From assembly GCA_904063045.1 (NCBI GenBank), contig CAJFCJ010000006.1, positions 992,001 to 1,056,000 of the forward strand: 64,000 nt of DNA. The letters run 5' to 3'. The notes beneath the pieces are model-generated. The model saw nothing but the letters and a program-made list of their open reading frames with translations. It did no database searches and was not told where the DNA came from. This DNA is from Dimorphilus gyrociliatus (taxonomy: Eukaryota; Annelida; Polychaeta; Dinophilidae). Positions 24,157 through 35,400 of this stretch are shown here, in pieces; position 1 is the stretch's first letter; each line of letters begins with the position of its first letter. Both the position numbers and the translations under genes were made by a program.

Positions 24157-24240
24157 TTTGAATAATAACCAAAGATACAATTATAATAAGACAATTTCCT
24201 TATTGATTAATGCACTTCAGCCCCCTAGTTTTCGATTTCT

Positions 24241-24465
24241 TAGAAAGTGACTCATTTTTGACGACCCCCCTTTTTTCGAGGTATATTTACAAAAATCGTA
24301 TTTGATAAAAGAAAAACTGTTATTTGATAATTTTTTGTTAAGGATATTAAAATGTACATATTAATAATTATTATTATCAATTCAAACTAATTATTCACTA
24401 ATATCTTCATATCTAAAATTTACAAAAATTAAAATTCTACAGGGTGGCCTATAACATATTGCCTA
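24241..24465 (-). repeat. Right terminal inverted repeat of the transposon
   Basis: Reverse complement of the left repeat; ends ATATTGCCTA followed by TA. Confidence 0.9.
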
Positions 24466-24825
24466 TACTGTATTACAATAAAATAAAAACTGGTTAATGT
24501 AAACTGAATATTCAAAAAACGCACAATTGGTTTTTTCCCCTTTTCCGTAAGATTTTCCAAATTACTGTAATCATACTAAAAAGTCAAAATATTCTTGTCA
24601 AATTTTTTCAGTATTTAAAAATCAAACACTTTTCCCTCGACTTTGAATATGTAAGTTTTTCCGCGGTTTTTTAAATGTCAAATTAACAACAACTGTAAAA
24701 AGTTAAGCGTTTTTCATAATTCTGTTAAATATAACTTCTTTATCCATAGTATTTTATCTAATTTTAGTTTGGCTTAAAATTCGTAAAAATGAACAGACTA
24801 GTAAATGAGAGACAAAAATAAAAGT

Positions 24826-26980
24826 TTAATCCACTTCTTCAATTGTTGGTCCACTTCCAGAGCCTGCTCCGGGGGCACCTCCAGCTCCTGGGGCACCACC
24901 AGCTCCAGGGAATCCTCCTGGCATACCACCTGGCATACCTCCTGGGGCTCCGCCAGCTTGATATAATTTGGTTATTATTGGCATGCAAACACTTTCTAGC
25001 TCTTTTTGCTGGTGTTCAAATTCATCCTTTTCGGCACTCTGATTTGCATCCAACCAGGCAATAACAGCAGTGCACTTTTCTAAGATCTTCGTCTTATCTT
25101 CTTCACTGATTTTATCTTTGATTTTTTCATCTTCAATAGTTTGTTTCATATGGAAGGCATAGCTCTCTAGCGCATTCTTGCTCGAGATTCTTTCTCTTTG
25201 TTTTTCATCCTCTTGTTTGAATTCATCAGCCTCCCTTACCATCTTTTCAATATCTTCCTTTGACAATCTACCTTTATCGTTGGATATGGTAATTTTATTT
25301 TCTTTCATTGTGCTCTTATCAACGGCTGATACGTTGAGGATACCGTTTGCATCTATGTCAAAGGTAACTTCGATTTGTGGAACGCCTCTCGGTGCAGGGG
25401 GGATTCCAGATAATTCGAATTTACCCAATAAGTTGTTGTCTTTCGTCATCGATCTTTCACCTTCGTATACCTTTAGAAAAAAAACAATATTTAGAACAGA
25501 ATAACTAAGTTAGTCATAATTGAGCTAATAATGTAATTCAGACAGCCAAGGAAGATTTAGAACATCACAGATTTCAGGGGAAACCGCGAATGGTGGGCTA
25601 GCTAGACCGGTTTTCATCATAAGAGTTCGTTGATAATCTAAGTGTTCAAAGCCGACATACCTGAATTAAGACGCCAGGCTGATTATCACTGTAGGTGGTG
25701 AATGTTTGAGTTTGCTTAGTTGGAATGGTAGTATTTCTCTTAATCAAGGCAGTCATTACACCTCCAGCAGTTTCAATACCCAACGAAAGTGGTGCTACGT
25801 CAAGAAGGAGTAAATCTTGAACTTCTTCACTCTTATCCCCCATTAATATGGCTGCTTGGACAGCTGCACCATATGCAACAGCTTCATCCGGATTAATTGA
25901 CTTGTTCAATTCCTTGCCGTTAAAGAAATCTTGTAGAATTTTCTGAATTTTAGGAATTCTAGTGGATCCTCCAACCAGGACGATGTCGTGAATATCCGAC
26001 TTGTCCATTTTTGCATCTCTCAAAGACTTTTCAACCGGCTCCAATGTACCTCTAAATAAATCAGCGTTCAATTCCTCAAATCTCGCTCTGGTGATGCTGG
26101 TGTAGAAGTCAACACCTTCAAATAATGAGTCAATTTCAATTGATGCTTGGGCAGATGATGAAAGTGTTCTTTTTGCTCTTTCGCAGGCTGTTCTTAGACG
26201 ACGTACAGACCTCTTATTACTTGATATATCTTTCTTATGCTTCCTCTTGAATTCTTGAACAAAATGATTTACCATTCGATTGTCGAAATCTTCGCCGCCC
26301 AAATGAGTGTCTCCAGCAGTGGACTTCACTTCGAAGATTCCATCCTCAATAGTAAGTACAGATACATCAAATGTTCCACCGCCCAAATCAAAGATCAACA
26401 CATTTCTTTCTCCACCAACCTTTTTGTCCAAGCCGTAAGCAATGGCAGCGGCAGTTGGTTCGTTAATTATTCTAAGAACATTTAAACCTGCAATTGTGCC
26501 AGCATCTTTAGTAGCTTGACGTTGAGAATCATTGAAGTAGGCTGGAACTGTAACAACAGCATTAGCAATAGATTTTCCTAGATAAGCTTCTGCGGTCTCC
26601 CTCATTTTCGTCAAAACCATAGAAGATATTTCTTCCGGAAAGAATGTCTTTTTTTCGCCTTTGTATTCTACTTCAATTTTTGGCTTTCCACCATCGTTAA
26701 CAACATCGAAAGACCAATGTTTTTTGTCGCTTTGTACAGCAGGCTCTTCGTATCTTCTACCAATGAGTCGCTTAGCGTCAAAAACTGTGTTGGATGGATT
26801 CATAGCTACCTGGTTCTTTGCTGCGTCTCCGATAAGTCTTTCACTGTCAGTGAAAGCGACATAACTTGGAGTTGTTCTGTTTCCTTGATCATTAGCAATA
26901 ATTTCAACTTTTCCATGTTGAAATACACCAACACAAGAGTAGGTTGTTCCCAAATCGATTCCTATTGCTACTTTGGACAT
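24826..26980 (-). CDS. Cytosolic Hsp70/Hsc70 chaperone, complete copy
   Basis: ATP-dependent chaperone of 654 residues. Coding exons on the minus strand are 26980-25661 and 25470-24826, with a 190 bp phase-0 intron after residue 440 ([12 protein letters not shown]). The N-terminal nucleotide-binding domain has all Hsp70 signatures ([39 protein letters not shown]). The substrate-binding domain and helical lid follow, then a [10 protein letters not shown]-type repeat tail ending in [12 protein letters not shown] marks cytosolic members and binds TPR co-chaperones. Upstream there is a 5' UTR intron, a TATA box and two strong heat-shock elements, so heat induction is likely. About 850 bp of coding sequence is identical to the second gene at 29872-31909. 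Confidence 0.96.
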
Positions 26981-26997
26981 TGTAGTTGCCGCTTATT

Positions 26998-27120
26998 CTG
27001 TGATAAAATATTACATAAAATAGCCATGATGCATTCGAGAAAATTCGAAAATGCAACAGTCTTTATAATGATATTTAATGACTGTTCTAAGAGTTATTCC
27101 CATAAATATAAAGTACTTAC
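26998..27120 (-). other. Predicted 5' UTR intron of the complete Hsp70 gene
   Basis: On the minus strand a GTAAGT donor begins at 27120 and an acceptor (TTTTATCACAG) ends at 26998, 17 bases before the start codon. A 5' UTR intron is common in animal Hsc70 genes. Confidence 0.55.
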
Positions 27121-27210
27121 GTTTGAATATTCAAAAAAATAAACTTTTTACAAAAAGCGCTAATACAGCAAGTTCTGCTTCAGAATGTGTGCAATTGAAA
27201 TGCCTTAACG

Positions 27211-27220
27211 AATATATAGC
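27211..27220 (-). promoter_or_regulatory. TATA box of the complete Hsp70 gene
   Basis: Reads GCTATATATT on the minus strand. It lies about 90 bp before the predicted 5' UTR donor and 20 bp downstream of a heat-shock element, a normal Hsp70 promoter spacing. Confidence 0.6.
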
Positions 27221-27239
27221 CGGCGGATGTGACGCGAGA

Positions 27240-27259
27240 GTTCGGGAACTTTCTAGAAT
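27240..27259 (-). promoter_or_regulatory. Heat-shock element, four perfect pentamers
   Basis: Four contiguous alternating units read on the plus strand as gTTCg-gGAAc-tTTCt-aGAAt, the binding site for HSF trimers, immediately upstream of the TATA box. Confidence 0.85.
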
Positions 27260-27361
27260 TCTACCTGTCCAATTCCATTAGTTTGAGTGATATTTGGAAG
27301 GGGAACGCGTAACATAATACTTTTTATGCTAATTCTCGTAGCCGTATTTCCTGTCGAGTAA

Positions 27362-27376
27362 TTTCGAGAAAGTTCT
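27362..27376 (-). promoter_or_regulatory. Second heat-shock element, three perfect pentamers
   Basis: Plus strand tTTCg-aGAAa-gTTCt, about 100 bp further upstream. More isolated TTC/GAA units follow at 27392-27404. Confidence 0.8.
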
Positions 27377-28114
27377 TTGTTTTTTTTATCAGTTCGAAAG
27401 TTCCTTCTATTTTTAGTTTTAGTTTCGAAATATTTAAATTGAATTTAACTTTAAGATCAAAATGTATTAAGAAAACACTAAATTTCTGATGGCCAAAGAA
27501 CTACAATAATATAAAAACTCCCAATTACTTTAACTTAATTTTAAATACTTCTTGTATTAAATTTATTAAAAACAAATATAAAGTTGGAATCTTTGAACTT
27601 TTATTCATATTATTTGAATTTTCATCAGAAAGAAAACGTGGTTCGTTTGAACAAAACTGGGTTATTGATTCACCTGGTTAAATAATAGATCGTATGACGC
27701 AACGCAGCTGACTACGTCCTACCGAAATTATTACCTTTTCTAGAATATTCTATAGTAATATATATCACTGCTTTTTTAATTTTCAAAAGAGTTTTTATAA
27801 AATTTATCATTCTAATGTGTAAATTGAAGATACTGAACGACCAGAATACATAATTCTCAAACAGTACCGTGCCTATGATATTCCTTAAACATAAAAAGCA
27901 ATGTAATTTCTTTAAGCAAGTTTCATTTAATTTTAATCTTTTACATAAATGTTTAGTTAGTTCTCAGCTCATTTCGGGAAAATTTGCATTTGAAAATCAC
28001 ACTATTCAGGTTGATTATTCGGAAAAGACTAATGTAAAATTATATAGGGATCTGTGAAAGCGTGCTTAAGTATTTCTTTCTCTTTACTTTTTGTGGTCTT
28101 CTCCGAATTCCTTA
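27377..28114. other. Upstream spacer of the first Hsp70 unit
   Basis: No exon. The part around 27670-27850 shows diverged similarity to the spacers at 28880-29025 and 32230-32390 (shared motifs such as TTAAATAATAGAT and ATAAAATTTATCATT), so it is the oldest copy of a repeated upstream block. Confidence 0.5.
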
Positions 28115-28470
28115 GAATCTTGGGGCTCCACCAGCTTTATAAAATTTGGTTATTATTAGCATACAAACGCTTTTTAGCTGTTTTTGCAGGGCGTACAATT
28201 TGTCCTTTTCGGCACTCTGATTGCAATCCAACCAACAATTAAATCAGTCTACTTTTCTAAGATCATTGTCTTATCTTCTTTACTAATTTTACATTTTAAT
28301 TTTTTCATGTTCGACAGTATGTTTCATTTGGAGAATATAGCTCCCCAGCGCATTCTTCCCTTTCCTTTTTGTTTAAAAACTCATCAGCCTCCTTCACCTT
28401 CCGCTCAATCTCTGCCTTTGACAATCTACCTCTAACGGTTGATACGCCAATGTTGATGTTTTCAATTTCT
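28115..28470 (-). pseudogene. Hsp70 C-terminal fragment (broken)
   Basis: Degenerate match to the second coding exon of the neighbouring Hsp70 genes, minus strand. A short open part still reads VRGRLSKAEIERKVKEADEF, compared with [20 protein letters not shown] in the intact gene, and the lid region beyond it is riddled with frame changes. The nucleotide-binding exon, the intron and the start are missing. The fragment joins directly to an upstream-type sequence that matches the promoter side of the 29872-31909 gene, so an internal deletion removed most of the gene. Confidence 0.85.
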
Positions 28471-29025
28471 TCGCAGAAAGCAATATTCCAAACTTGGACT
28501 TGAAAAATGTACAATAAAAAATTTATGAAAGACGGTGAACAATACAATGGGGGTTTGTGTGTAAAACTTTACCCGTCCCAATCAATTGAATTAGACGATA
28601 TTATAAGAAGGGGAACTCGTACCGTAATCATAAAAACTTTAATGAGCGTTTTTGTAGCCACATTTCTTGTCGATCAATGTGTATTAAGAAAAAATAGACT
28701 TCTTTTGGCCTATATATTACATTATAAATAAATTCATATTTATTTAACTTAATTTTTAATAGTAATTATATTAAATTTTTTAAAAACAAATAGAAAATTG
28801 AAAGCTGTCAACGTTTATTCACAATGTTTGAATTTTGATTAGAAAGAGAATGTTGATGTTTTCAATAAAACATTTCTATTGATACTTTCCGTTAAATAAT
28901 AGATAGTACACGCAATGCAGTTGATTGTTTTTTATATAAATTGTTAGCTTTTGTATGAATATCTATTGAAATATAATCATTTTCTTTAGTACTCCAAATG
29001 ATATTTAATAAAATTTATAATTATG
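28471..29025 (-). repeat. Duplicated Hsp70 upstream block, copy B
   Basis: Closely matches 31945-32390, the region 5' of the second Hsp70 gene; for example both contain AAAGACGGTGAACAATACAA. The match ends at 29025 where Tc1-like sequence begins. The heat-shock elements and TATA box of the first gene are not conserved here. Confidence 0.85.
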
Positions 29026-29550
29026 CTTTGGATCATTTCTAGTACCAACTGGCCTCCTTACATATTCCCTTCGACGAGGATGGAGTTCAACTTTGCTCTC
29101 GTCACTGAATATTACTTTTCTCCACATATTTGAGCTCCATTTCAGTTTATGATTGCAAAACTGTATCTGTTTTTTAACTTGCTTCCTATTTAAAGCTGGC
29201 TTTTTAGCTGCAATTCTCCCATTTAATTTGTATTTGCAGAGAATTTTTTTTACACTAGAGAGTGAAATCTTAATTGGAACAGGTAAATTTTCTAGAACTT
29301 CTCTAGCTGTCCATTTTGGATTTGCTCTGCATGTTTTTGTGAGTTGTAACTCCATCCTCCTAGTGATTTTGCGTGGTCTACCAGATCTGTGTAAATCTTT
29401 TATTGTTCTAAATTCTTTAAATTTATTCTTGATATTCTGCACTGTCGCAGGGCTGCAATTAAATTTTGCTGCTATGCCTCGAATGGTCATTTTTGGCATT
29501 CCTAGGTAATTCAGGATACTTTTGCGAATTTCTAGTGATAGGCGACGCAT
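29005..29550 (-). pseudogene. Truncated Tc1-like transposase
   Basis: The N-terminal part of a transposase distinct from the one at 23164-24156: a helix-turn-helix near TIRGIAAKFNCSPATVQ, a GRP linker (SGRPRKITRR), and the first catalytic Asp in VIFSDESKVEL. The frame stops soon after REYVRRPVGTRNDPKH; the second Asp and the Glu are absent, so it cannot be active. Its last codons (about 29005-29025) are already host sequence of the Hsp70 upstream block. A probable 5' terminal repeat remnant is near 29600-29645, and no matching 3' repeat is seen. Confidence 0.88.
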
Positions 29551-29871
29551 TTTTTAATTATTTAAAAATAAATTGTATATTCCGAATTCTTTGTAGAACA
29601 GGGGTACAATATTTGTATGCAACTTTTTTTTTCAATGACACTACTCATAATTACGAGGTCATAATGATGATGTTATAATTATTTAATAGTAGTCTAAATT
29701 CATAGTATTGTAAAAGAGAGTGAAAAACTGATTCTTATAATATAGATATTTATTAGAAATTTTGTATCATGTTTCACAAGTCATCTATCCTACAGAAAAA
29801 AATATCCACAACAATACTCTATTTTTAAATCAAAATATTTCGATTTTTAGACATTTTTACTCTTCTTATAG
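29551..29871. other. Transposon 5' remnant and 3' flank of the second Hsp70 gene
   Basis: The first ~95 bp are probably the upstream untranslated part and terminal repeat of the truncated Tc1-like element. The rest is AT-rich flank with no exon. Confidence 0.45.
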
Positions 29872-31909
29872 TTACTTAGTACCGCGACTGTATAATTTGG
29901 TTATTATTGGCATGCAAACACTTTCTAGATCTTTTTGCTGGTGTTCAAATTCATCCTTTTCGGCATTCTGATTTGCATCCAACCAGGCAATAACTTCAGT
30001 GCACTTTTCTATGATGCTCGTCTTATCTTCTACACTGATTTTATCTTTGATTTTTTCATCTTCAACAGTTTGCTTCATACCGAAGGAATAGCTCTCTAGC
30101 GCATTCTTGCTCGAGATTCTTGCTTTATGCTCTTCATCCTCTTGTTTGAATTCATCAGCCTTTCTTACCATCTTTTCAATATCTTCCTTTGACAATCTAC
30201 CTTTATCGTTGGATATGGTAATTTTATTCTCTTTCGTTGTGCTCTTATCAACGGCTGATACGTTGAGGATACCGTTTACATCAATGTCAAAGGTAACTTC
30301 GATTTGTGGAACGCCTCTCGGTGCAGGGTGGATTCCAGATAATTCGAATTTACCCAATAAGTTGTTGTTTTTCGTCATCGATCTTTCACCTTCGTATACC
30401 TTCAGAAAAAAAACAATATTTAGAACAGAATAACTAAGTTAGTCATAATTGAGCTAATAATGTAATTCAGACAGCCAAGGCAGATTAAGAACATCACAGA
30501 TTTCAGGGGAAACCGCGAATGGTAGGCTAGTCAGAACGCCTTTTATCATGAGAGTTCGTTGATAATCTAAGTGTTCAAAGCCGACATACCTGAATTAAGA
30601 CGCCAGGCTGATTATCACTGTAGGTGGTGAATATATGAGTTTGCTTAGTTGAAATAGTAGAATTTCTCTTAATTAGTACACTCATTACACCTCCAGCAGT
30701 TTCAATACCTAACGAAAGTGGTACCACGTCAAGAAGGAGTAAATCTTGAATTTCTTTACTGCTATTCCCTATTAATATGGCTGCTTGGACAGCTGCACCA
30801 TATGCAACAGCTTCATCCGGATTAATTGACTTGTTCAATTCCTTGCCGTTAAAGAAATCTTGTAGAATTTTCTGAATTTTAGGAATTCTAGTGGATCCTC
30901 CAACCAGGACGATGTCGTGAATATCCGACTTGTCCATTTTTGCATCTCTCAAAGACTTTTCAACCGGCTCCAATGTACCTCTAAATAAATCAGCGTTCAA
31001 TTCCTCAAATCTCGCTCTGGTGATGCTGGTGTAGAAGTCAACACCTTCAAATAATGAGTCAATTTCAATTGATGCTTGGGCAGATGATGAAAGTGTTCTT
31101 TTTGCTCTTTCGCAGGCTGTTCTTAGACGACGTACAGACCTCTTATTACTTGATATATCTTTCTTATGCTTCCTCTTGAATTCTTGAACAAAATGATTTA
31201 CCATTCGATTGTCGAAATCTTCGCCGCCCAAATGAGTGTCTCCAGCAGTGGACTTCACTTCGAAGATTCCATCCTCAATAGTAAGTACAGATACATCAAA
31301 TGTTCCACCGCCCAAATCAAAGATCAACACATTTCTTTCTCCACCAACCTTTTTGTCCAAGCCGTAAGCAATGGCAGCGGCAGTTGGTTCGTTAATTATT
31401 CTAAGAACATTTAAACCTGCAATTGTGCCAGCATCTTTAGTAGCTTGACGTTGAGAATCATTGAAGTAGGCTGGAACTGTAACAACAGCATTAGCAATAG
31501 ATTTTCCTAGATAAGCTTCTGCGGTCTCCCTCATTTTCGTCAAAACCATAGAAGATATTTCTTCCGGAAAGAATGTCTTTTTTTCGCCTTTGTATTCTAC
31601 TTCAATTTTTGGCTTTCCACCATAGCCAACAACGTCGAAAGACCATTGTTTTTTGTCGCTTTGTACTATTGGATCTTCGTATCTTCTACCAATGAGTCGC
31701 TTAGCGTCAAAAACTGTGTTGGATGGATTCATAGCTACCTGGTTCTTTGCTGCGTCTCCGATAAGTCTTTCACTGTCAGTGAAAGCGACATAACTTGGAG
31801 TTGTTCTGTTTCCTTTATCATTAGCAATAATTTCAACTTTTCCTTTTTGGAATACACCAACACATGACTTGGATGTTCCCAAATCGATTCCAATTGCTAT
31901 GCCAGACAT
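29872..31909 (-). CDS. Hsp70 paralogue lacking the EEVD tail
   Basis: Predicted 615-residue Hsp70 with exons 31909-30590 and 30399-29872, and the same intron position and largely the same intron sequence as the complete gene. The nucleotide-binding domain is intact in sequence (start changed to [15 protein letters not shown]). The C-terminus stops at [10 protein letters not shown], so the GGMP repeats and EEVD motif are lost and TPR co-chaperones such as CHIP and HOP should not bind in the usual way. The TATA box and heat-shock elements of the complete gene are missing upstream. An uninterrupted tract of about 850 bp (30772-31622) is identical to 25843-26693. It may be a functional constitutive paralogue or a decaying copy kept open by conversion. 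Confidence 0.88.
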
Positions 31910-31944
31910 TATAGTTGTCGTTTTATCTGATAAATACGAAATAT

Positions 31945-32390
31945 CTACGCAGAATGCAATATTTCAAGCTTGGACTTGAAAAATGTACAATAAAAAATTT
32001 ATGAAAGACGGTGAACAATACAATGGGGGTTTGTGTGTAAAACTTTACCCGTCCCAATCAATTGAATTAGACGATATTATAAGAAGGGGAACTCGTACCG
32101 TAATCATAAAAACTCTAATGAGCGTTCTTGTAGCCATATTTCTTGTCGATCAATGTGTACTAAGAAAAAAATAAACTATTCACAATATTTGAATTTTGAT
32201 TAAAAAGAGATTGTTGATGTTTTTCATAAGACATGCATATCGATCCATTCGATTAAATAATAGATCGGACACGCAATGCAAGTAGTTGATTGTTAGTTAT
32301 AAAAATTGTTAGCTTTTGTACGAATATCTATTGAAATGTAATCATTTTCTTTAGCACTCCAAATGATTTTTAATAAAATTTATCATTATG
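31945..32390 (-). repeat. Duplicated Hsp70 upstream block, copy C
   Basis: Direct repeat of 28471-29025. It represents the promoter-side sequence of the EEVD-less Hsp70 gene and overlaps the region just 5' of the receptor gene on the other strand. Confidence 0.85.
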
Positions 32391-32479
32391 CTATGTAAAT
32401 TCTAGGTACTGAACGATTAGGAAACATCATTCTTAAATTCTACAACGTTGCGTTTAATCAATTTGAAACTTTTAATGTA

Positions 32480-35400
32480 ATGGTTTTTTTTTCAGCAGGT
32501 TTTTTTATTTTAACCTTGTATCCAAATATTTTGGGTCTGAGCAGTTTTAAATTTTTCACGGAAAATGCTAAAATATTAAAGTCTCCAAAGATTATTAGAT
32601 TACCGGCAAATAAGTCACATATTGTAGTGGACGTCATAGTTTTACATCATCAAACTTATCCAGTAGGTTACGAATGACAGTATATATATTTGTTTTGGTT
32701 TTTATAGCTAAAATTCTGATGTGATTTTTAGGAAAATCTCTTAGACTATTTAAAAGTGATTATGGAAGACCTTCAGAGTAAATTAAATAATGGATCTGTT
32801 ACCTACGTTTTTGAACATCATACTGTTCATATGGATTGTTCCAAAAACGCTAGTGCGAAATTAATTAGAGAGCTGAACAGGTATACTTACAATCTTTCAC
32901 TGCTTGGTTTTTTTTGAAATAATCTCTTTAATTGGAAGTTATTTCTTTTTGCAAGTATTATGATAAGGGATAGGGGAAGATGCCGAATGATCTTAGCAGG
33001 CTCTTGCACTGAATTTTGTCGAATTATTGAACAATTTAGAAAGAGCTTTGGCTCATTTTCCGTCCCTCTTGGTTGTCCCTATATAGATGAAGAAGGTAGA
33101 ATTTATATATCTCAAACAAGGGAAGAATTTGACATGGTTATACTGAAATTAATGGAGGTAAGTATAAGATATAATAACAGATAGATATATTATTTTATGC
33201 TTTCTAAACATTTAGTATATGAGATGGGAGAAATTGTCAGTTGTATACAGTACGTCAGAGATTTGGCACGAATTAGCTGTTAGACTAAAGCAAAAACTTT
33301 CTGGAAAAATCGAGATTTTTCTCAAAGAGGGTGCATCTAGAAAAAATGATAAAGAGATTATTAAGAATATATTTGATTCTTGCCATAGAGGTAGCAAGTT
33401 TTTATTAAAGCCTATAAATTTATGAACGTATTCAAAACACTAGTCTTTCTCATGCTCGTCGATCCATACGAAGTACAGTATTATCTTGAATACGCTGAAA
33501 AAGCAGGATATCTTAAACGAGGATATCAGCTTATCCTTGTGAATGTCTATTGTAAGAGCTTTCATGTTTGATCAAGCATAAGAATAATTTATAATAGCTT
33601 TTTACTTTTCAAAAGCTATGTATGACTTTGCCTGGGATTTAGACGATAAAAATCTATATAATGCATTTACTGGCCAAATGAGTATTGTCGATAGTATACC
33701 AAACTCTAAGGAATATCATGATTTTGTAAATAAATTCAAGCTATCAGATGATAGGATGGGATCTGGTCCATATAGAGTATAGCGCAATATCATATTTTTA
33801 AATACTTAATATTTAGTGTCTCATCCACTCTACCCTTTTATTTTAATATAAATATAGACTTGGAATAGTCTTTTGACTCTATACTTTTATAAAACATTCG
33901 AGTATTATGCAAATTACTTGGCATCAATAAATTCAAGTTCATTAAATGAAGAATTTAAATGGAGCATGAATGTTATTAATCAAAAGCCTAGCTTATCAAT
34001 TTTGTTGGGAGCTGGAAAGTACGTAATAGAATACGCTAGATTCGACAACGGAAATCTTACAAAGGTTTACGAACCTCTGACTGAAAGGGAATGTTTTTCC
34101 GGAAATAAAACTTATCCAACTATGGATTGGTGCTCCAGAAAAGTAGTAATGCTCACCGAACAGAAAATAAATATTGGAACTTTAATTGGAATATGGAAAG
34201 TTACAATAAAGTTTACTAAAATGTCTAATATAGTAATATTAATACTTGTTAAATATAGGATTGCATCAATTCTTCCAATAATTCCACTATTTGCCTTTTA
34301 CGTTATGTACTTGATAAAAGATAGAAGACTAAGAACCAATCGCGATTGGTTAGTTAACTTAGAAGATTTAGAATTGACGCAAGCTGATCTGTTCAGTGAG
34401 AGTGCGAAATTATCACCCAGAATAGAAACTTATAGTCGGGAACGAATTGACAATACAAGTAGATTTCACTGTAATGTCGCCCTTTATAATGGTAAAATGA
34501 TCAGCATAAGAAGAATTTACACTTTCATTAATCTTACGGATCGTAGTATTTTATCAGAATTTGTTCAGGTTTATTATAATAATTTAAAGATTTTCCCAAC
34601 TTATGATAAAATCGGAAAATAGATGAAAGAAATGACGCATGTAAATATAAATCCCTTCTATGGGGTTATAGTAGATCCTCAATTTACTTGCATAATCTCA
34701 GGATATTGTCAAAAAGGTTCTCTTCAGGAAGTATTAGCGTCTAGAATTTTCCAGCTGGATGATGCTTTTAAATTATCCTTCGCTACTGATATAACTGCGG
34801 GCTTAGATTATATTCATAATAGTTTTCTCCTTTCTCATGGAAGATTGCGTAGCAGTAATTGCTTAATTGATGAAAGATGGACTGTAAGAATATCGGATTT
34901 CGGATTGAATGCTCTTCGTTCAAAAGTTTTACATTAACTAACAAATTAGGAAATAAATATTAAACAGACACGTCTTTGTAGGAAAATGATCCTCTAAGGA
35001 CTGAAGAGGATGAGACTTTGAAACAACTTTGGACGGCTCCAGAGCTCCTAAGATTAAAAGTACCCCCGATTAATGGAACAGCCGCTGGTGATGTATATTC
35101 TTTTGGTATCATATTACAGGAAATACTTCTTGAAGCTCCTCCCTTTGTTATGGAGCTCTGGGATCATGATCCTAAGAACGTGTTGTCAAAAATCAAAGAG
35201 ATAAGATTTCCGCCATTTAGACCATCTTTGCCAAAAGATCAGCAGGAAAGCGTATTAACTGATTTGATGAAAGCTTGTTGGGAAGAAGAATCTACTTTAA
35301 GACCTCGTTTTCAAGAAATAAAAAATACATTGCGCCAGGCGAATAAAGGGAAACAATTTTGCATAGTTGACCACGTTATGGCAGCCATGGAAATCAAAGC

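Larger units (their letters stand above)
22827..24465. mobile_element. Tc1/mariner-superfamily transposon with long inverted repeats
   Basis: About 1.64 kb element bounded by inverted repeats of about 225 bp that begin TAGGCAATATGTTATAGG and are flanked by TA, the usual target duplication. The exact end is ambiguous by two bases because the terminal TA can belong to either repeat or target. It carries one uninterrupted transposase frame on the minus strand. The two repeats differ only at a few inner positions, so the copy looks young. It lies between the fucosyltransferase promoter and the 3' end of the first Hsp70 gene. Confidence 0.93.

Noticed and set aside
24157-24180. Eight extra N-terminal codons of the transposase (MYLWLLFK)
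   Set aside because: The next Met aligns better with Tc1 transposase N-termini.
26237-26485. 82-codon frame antisense to Hsp70, repeated identically at 31166-31414
   Set aside because: The identity follows from the converted Hsp70 tract on the other strand; it is a shadow frame.
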